DNA of 64,000 nt from Lacinutrix sp. 5H-3-7-4 (GTDB lineage Bacteria; Bacteroidota; Bacteroidia; Flavobacteriales; Flavobacteriaceae): assembly GCF_000211855.2 (NCBI RefSeq), contig NC_015638.1, forward strand, positions 992,001 to 1,056,000, in the 5' to 3' direction. Both the position numbers and the translations under genes were made by a program. Below the pieces are notes generated by a model. It saw only the letters and a program-made list of their open reading frames with translations. It made no database searches and was not told where the DNA came from. This document shows positions 61,034 through 64,000 of the stretch, piece after piece (within the stretch, counting starts at the first letter, position 1; every line of letters starts with the position of its first letter).

Positions 61034-64000
61034 ATGCAAATAAAATCATTTTTTGCCTTGATCCTCTGTATCTTCTTGGCACAGTCTTGTAAGAAAAAAT
61101 CAACCGAAACAGATAACCTTTTTAAGTTTAGAGATTACATAAGCTACACTACTTCTGGTCGGGTTTCTACTACAAGTAATATTCAAATTAGTTTAGCTAA
61201 AGAAGTCGAAGGATGGGAAACTGGCAACGTAATAAACGAGAATTTAATCTCGGTTTCACCAAATGTTTCTGGAAATTTAACCGTAGCGAACAAGCATGCG
61301 TTAGTATTCACTCCAAACGAACCTTTAAAAAGTGATACAGAATACTCTGTTACAGTAAAATTAAAGGAAATATACCCAGATATTTCACAGGAGTTTTCAA
61401 ATTATACGTTTCAATTTAAAACCATAACACCTAATTTTAATATAGTTACTAACGCGTTACAATCGTATAACAAAGAATGGCAATATTTATTAGGCGTAGT
61501 AAAATCTGCAGATAATATTACAATAGACCAAGCAAAGCAATTGGTTGAAGCTTCGCAAGGCGGAAAAGATTTAAAAATTGAATGGAATGAAAGCAGACTT
61601 CCATCAAGACAATTTGAATTTAAAATAGATAGTATAAACCGAAAAATTGAAGACAGCGAAATTCTTATAAAATGGAACGGAAAAGCAATTAAAGCAGATA
61701 ATTCTGGTGAAAACACGGTTGTAATTCCTGGAAAAAACAATTTTACTATTACAAAAATTGATGTTGTACAAAACCCAGAACAATACCTTTCTATAAATTT
61801 TTCCGATCCTATTAAAAAACAACAAAATTTTGATGGATTGGTAACCATTCAAAATAGCAAAAACCCAAAATATATTGTAGATGGCAATGTGTTAAAAGCT
61901 TATCCAGATTCCAAAATCACAGGAAACGTTCAGGTAGATGTATTTCAAGGCATTAAAAATACCGAAGGTTATAAACTTAAAAAACCTTTTTCTGAAACCA
62001 TTTCTTTCGAGGAAGTAAAGCCTCAGGTTCGCTTAGTTAACAGCGGTGTTATTCTTCCTAATTCTCAAGAATTAAAATTCAATTTTGAAGCGGTAAACCT
62101 AAAAAAAGTAGACCTAAAAATTATTAAAATATACGAAGACAATGTACTTCAATTTTTACAAGACAATAATCTTCAAGGAGGCAATGATAATAGTATTAGA
62201 CAAGTAGGAAGACGCATTGCAAAACAAACCATAACCTTAGTAAATGATGGTATAGAAAATGACGGAAAATGGAAAACCTACAGTGCAGATTTATCTAAAT
62301 TCTTAACCGTAGATCCTGGCGCTATCTATCGTGTAGAAGTAAGTTTTAAGAAAGAGTATTCACTTTACGATTGTTCTGTAAATAGAAATATTACAAATTC
62401 TGAAAACAACGAAGACTATTACGAAGATGAATATTATGAAGACGATTATTACTACGATAATTATAACGAAAGTACCACCGAAGACGAAGACCGAAGAGAA
62501 GAAGAATATTGGGACAATGTAACGTACAGATACAGAAATTACAACTATAACTGGAGAGAACGCGACAACCCTTGTCACGATGCATATTACAATCAAGATC
62601 GTGAAATTTCACAAAACCTATTGGCTTCAAATCTTGGTGTAATTGTAAAAAAAGGCGCGAATAACAATTACTATTTTGCAGTGACAAACATATTAAATAC
62701 AAATGTTGAAGCTGCTGCTAAAGTAACGCTATACAATTATCAACAACAAGAAATTTCTAGCACTAGAACAGACCAAGAAGGTTTAGCAAAAATTGAAACA
62801 AACAATCACGCTTCTTTTGCAATAGTTAGCAAAGGTAAAAGCAAAACCTATATAAAATTACGAGATGGCCAAGCTTTATCACTAAGTAAATTTGATGTTT
62901 CTGGAAACCATTTACAACGTGGTTTAAAAGGCTATATTTATGGAGAACGTGGCGTTTGGCGACCTGGAGACTCACTACATCTTACTTTTATTTTAGACGA
63001 TAATGGCAATAAACTACCAAAAGGTCATCCAGTAAAAATGGAAGTTACAGATCCTAACGGAAAATTGGCTTACAAGAAAATTACAGCCAAAAACATTAAT
63101 AACTTTTACTCATTTAAAGTGCCTACTTCAACCGAAAATAAAACAGGAAACTGGAATGCAAAAGTTAGTGTTGGTGGCGCCACTTTTTACAAAGGCTTAA
63201 AAATTGAAACTGTAAAACCAAACCGCTTAAAAATAAAAGTAGATTTTAAAAATGAAGTGCTTTCTGGTAGCGAAGCATTAAACGGAACACTAAACGTAAA
63301 TTGGTTACATGGAGCACCAGCAAAAAATGTAAAAACTGAAATTAAAGCTAAATTTAGTAACGCATACACACCATTTAAAAAATTTAAAAACTATACGTTT
63401 AGAGATCCATCACGCTCTTTTTCTCAAGAAGAATTAAATGTTTTTGAAGGCAATGTAAACCAAGACGGTTTTACCGAAATTAAAAACAAATTAAGTGTTG
63501 GGCAAAATGCTCCTGGAATGTTAAACGTGCAATTTTTAGTACGTGCTTTCGAAAATGGTGGCGATTTTTCAATGGATGCTTTTACCAAACAATATGCACC
63601 TTACAAATCGTTTGTTGGTTTGCGTTCTCCTAAAGGAAAAGCTCATGGTTCGTTTTATACAGACGAGAATCAAACCTTTGATATTGTGGTTGTAGACGAC
63701 CAAGGAAAACCTATAAAACGAAACGGATTAGAAGTAAAAGTTTATAAGGTTGAATGGCGTTGGTGGTGGAATTCATCGTACGATAATTTATCAAAATACA
63801 CCTCAAGTTCTTTTCATAAACCATATATGAATAGTAAAATTAATACTAATGCTAAAGGCAAAGCCAGCTTCAATATTAATGTTCCAGAAAAAGATGGTGG
63901 ACGCTATTTAATTCGTGTTTACGATCCTGAAAGTGGTCACGCCACTGGTCGCACAGCTTATTTCTACAAAAATTGGTGGAAAAAGCAACCAAGCGGAGAC
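61034..64000 (+). CDS. Alpha-2-macroglobulin-family lipoprotein (partial, runs off the window)
   Basis: An open frame of 989 codons from ATG 61034 continues past the right edge. It begins with a lipoprotein signal ending LAQSC (Cys19), followed by macroglobulin-like beta domains; the MG2-type block GYIYGERGVWRPGDSLHLTF (about residues 633-652) is diagnostic. A stretch near residues 455-515 is extremely rich in Glu, Asp and Tyr. Bacterial members trap proteases in the periplasm and often sit beside a penicillin-binding protein 1C gene, which may follow outside the window. Whether the thioester motif is present cannot be seen. Confidence 0.9.
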   Translation, partial: MQIKSFFALILCIFLAQSCKKKSTETDNLFKFRDYISYTTSGRVSTTSNIQISLAKEVEGWETGNVINENLISVSPNVSGNLTVANKHALVFTPNEPLKSDTEYSVTVKLKEIYPDISQEFSNYTFQFKTITPNFNIVTNALQSYNKEWQYLLGVVKSADNITIDQAKQLVEASQGGKDLKIEWNESRLPSRQFEFKIDSINRKIEDSEILIKWNGKAIKADNSGENTVVIPGKNNFTITKIDVVQNPEQYLSINFSDPIKKQQNFDGLVTIQNSKNPKYIVDGNVLKAYPDSKITGNVQVDVFQGIKNTEGYKLKKPFSETISFEEVKPQVRLVNSGVILPNSQELKFNFEAVNLKKVDLKIIKIYEDNVLQFLQDNNLQGGNDNSIRQVGRRIAKQTITLVNDGIENDGKWKTYSADLSKFLTVDPGAIYRVEVSFKKEYSLYDCSVNRNITNSENNEDYYEDEYYEDDYYYDNYNESTTEDEDRREEEYWDNVTYRYRNYNYNWRERDNPCHDAYYNQDREISQNLLASNLGVIVKKGANNNYYFAVTNILNTNVEAAAKVTLYNYQQQEISSTRTDQEGLAKIETNNHASFAIVSKGKSKTYIKLRDGQALSLSKFDVSGNHLQRGLKGYIYGERGVWRPGDSLHLTFILDDNGNKLPKGHPVKMEVTDPNGKLAYKKITAKNINNFYSFKVPTSTENKTGNWNAKVSVGGATFYKGLKIETVKPNRLKIKVDFKNEVLSGSEALNGTLNVNWLHGAPAKNVKTEIKAKFSNAYTPFKKFKNYTFRDPSRSFSQEELNVFEGNVNQDGFTEIKNKLSVGQNAPGMLNVQFLVRAFENGGDFSMDAFTKQYAPYKSFVGLRSPKGKAHGSFYTDENQTFDIVVVDDQGKPIKRNGLEVKVYKVEWRWWWNSSYDNLSKYTSSSFHKPYMNSKINTNAKGKASFNINVPEKDGGRYLIRVYDPESGHATGRTAYFYKNWWKKQPSGD

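Noticed and set aside
61411-61852. Minus-strand frames in the region 61.4-61.9 kb
   Set aside because: They lie opposite the open frame of the macroglobulin-like gene and have no recognisable domain or start context.

Overview
The window reads as chromosomal DNA of a marine-type member of the Flavobacteriaceae (Bacteroidota). The evidence is the very A+T-rich sequence, A-rich leaders without Shine-Dalgarno sites, repeated matches to the Bacteroidota promoter (TTTG, about 19-20 bp, TAnnTTTG), and families typical of the group: the Bat operon, HmuY, DUF6607-like and DUF2490 proteins, GbsR/MarR regulators and many short lipoproteins. Assignment to a genus is not possible from sequence reading alone. 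There is no tRNA, rRNA, CRISPR array, insertion sequence or prophage that I can see; the window looks like stable backbone.

Layout. 1-1.3 kb: end of an AlgI-like O-acyltransferase and an AlgJ/AlgX-like partner. 1.3-8.0 kb: housekeeping genes (gdhA, a cystathionine gamma-synthase type enzyme, DinB-like, ArsC-like, EamA transporter, thioesterase). 8.1-10.3 kb: yicC-gmk-nadD cluster. 10.4-14.8 kb: one giant CheB-CheR-PAS-histidine kinase-receiver protein. 14.8-15.7 kb: an 831-bp gene-free stretch holding two tandem, diverged copies of a promoter-RNA-terminator cassette, the most interesting object in the window. 15.7-18.4 kb: LysM/BON protein, lipoprotein, gpsA. 18.4-27.8 kb: a divergent heme/iron locus: a six-gene minus-strand cluster (DUF6607-like, periplasmic ankyrin, DUF2271, PepSY-flavodoxin-reductase fusion and two small proteins) facing a TonB receptor and HmuY across a Fur-like operator. 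27.9-34.8 kb: an RND efflux operon with a GbsR/MarR gene at its head and a TetR gene at its tail, with a 28-bp palindrome over its promoter. 34.8-37.0 kb: pheS, a small hypothetical, cvpA. 37.0-43.1 kb: inorganic-carbon module (beta carbonic anhydrase, two SulP transporters, universal stress protein, DUF2490 protein, small TTG-start protein). 43.2-53.1 kb: complete bat operon (moxR to batE) with an embedded FMN-reductase-like gene. 53.3-56.1 kb: aldo/keto reductase, SDR, AlbA_2 protein. 56.2-60.9 kb: candidate sRNA, HhH membrane protein, OmpA protein, ALDH7-like dehydrogenase, isoaspartyl peptidase/asparaginase. 61.0-64.0 kb: alpha-2-macroglobulin-like lipoprotein running off the window.

How it fits together. 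Several clusters look like working units: heme capture (HmuY), outer-membrane import (TonB receptor) and inner-membrane reduction (PepSY fusion); bicarbonate import with CO2/bicarbonate interconversion; a self-regulated efflux pump; and the MoxR/VWA/TPR Bat complex. The strongest undescribed signal is the tandem non-coding pair at 15.0-15.65 kb, whose upstream sites keep exact spacing although the sequence between them has diverged. All functional calls rest on recognising motifs and families by eye; no database search was run.
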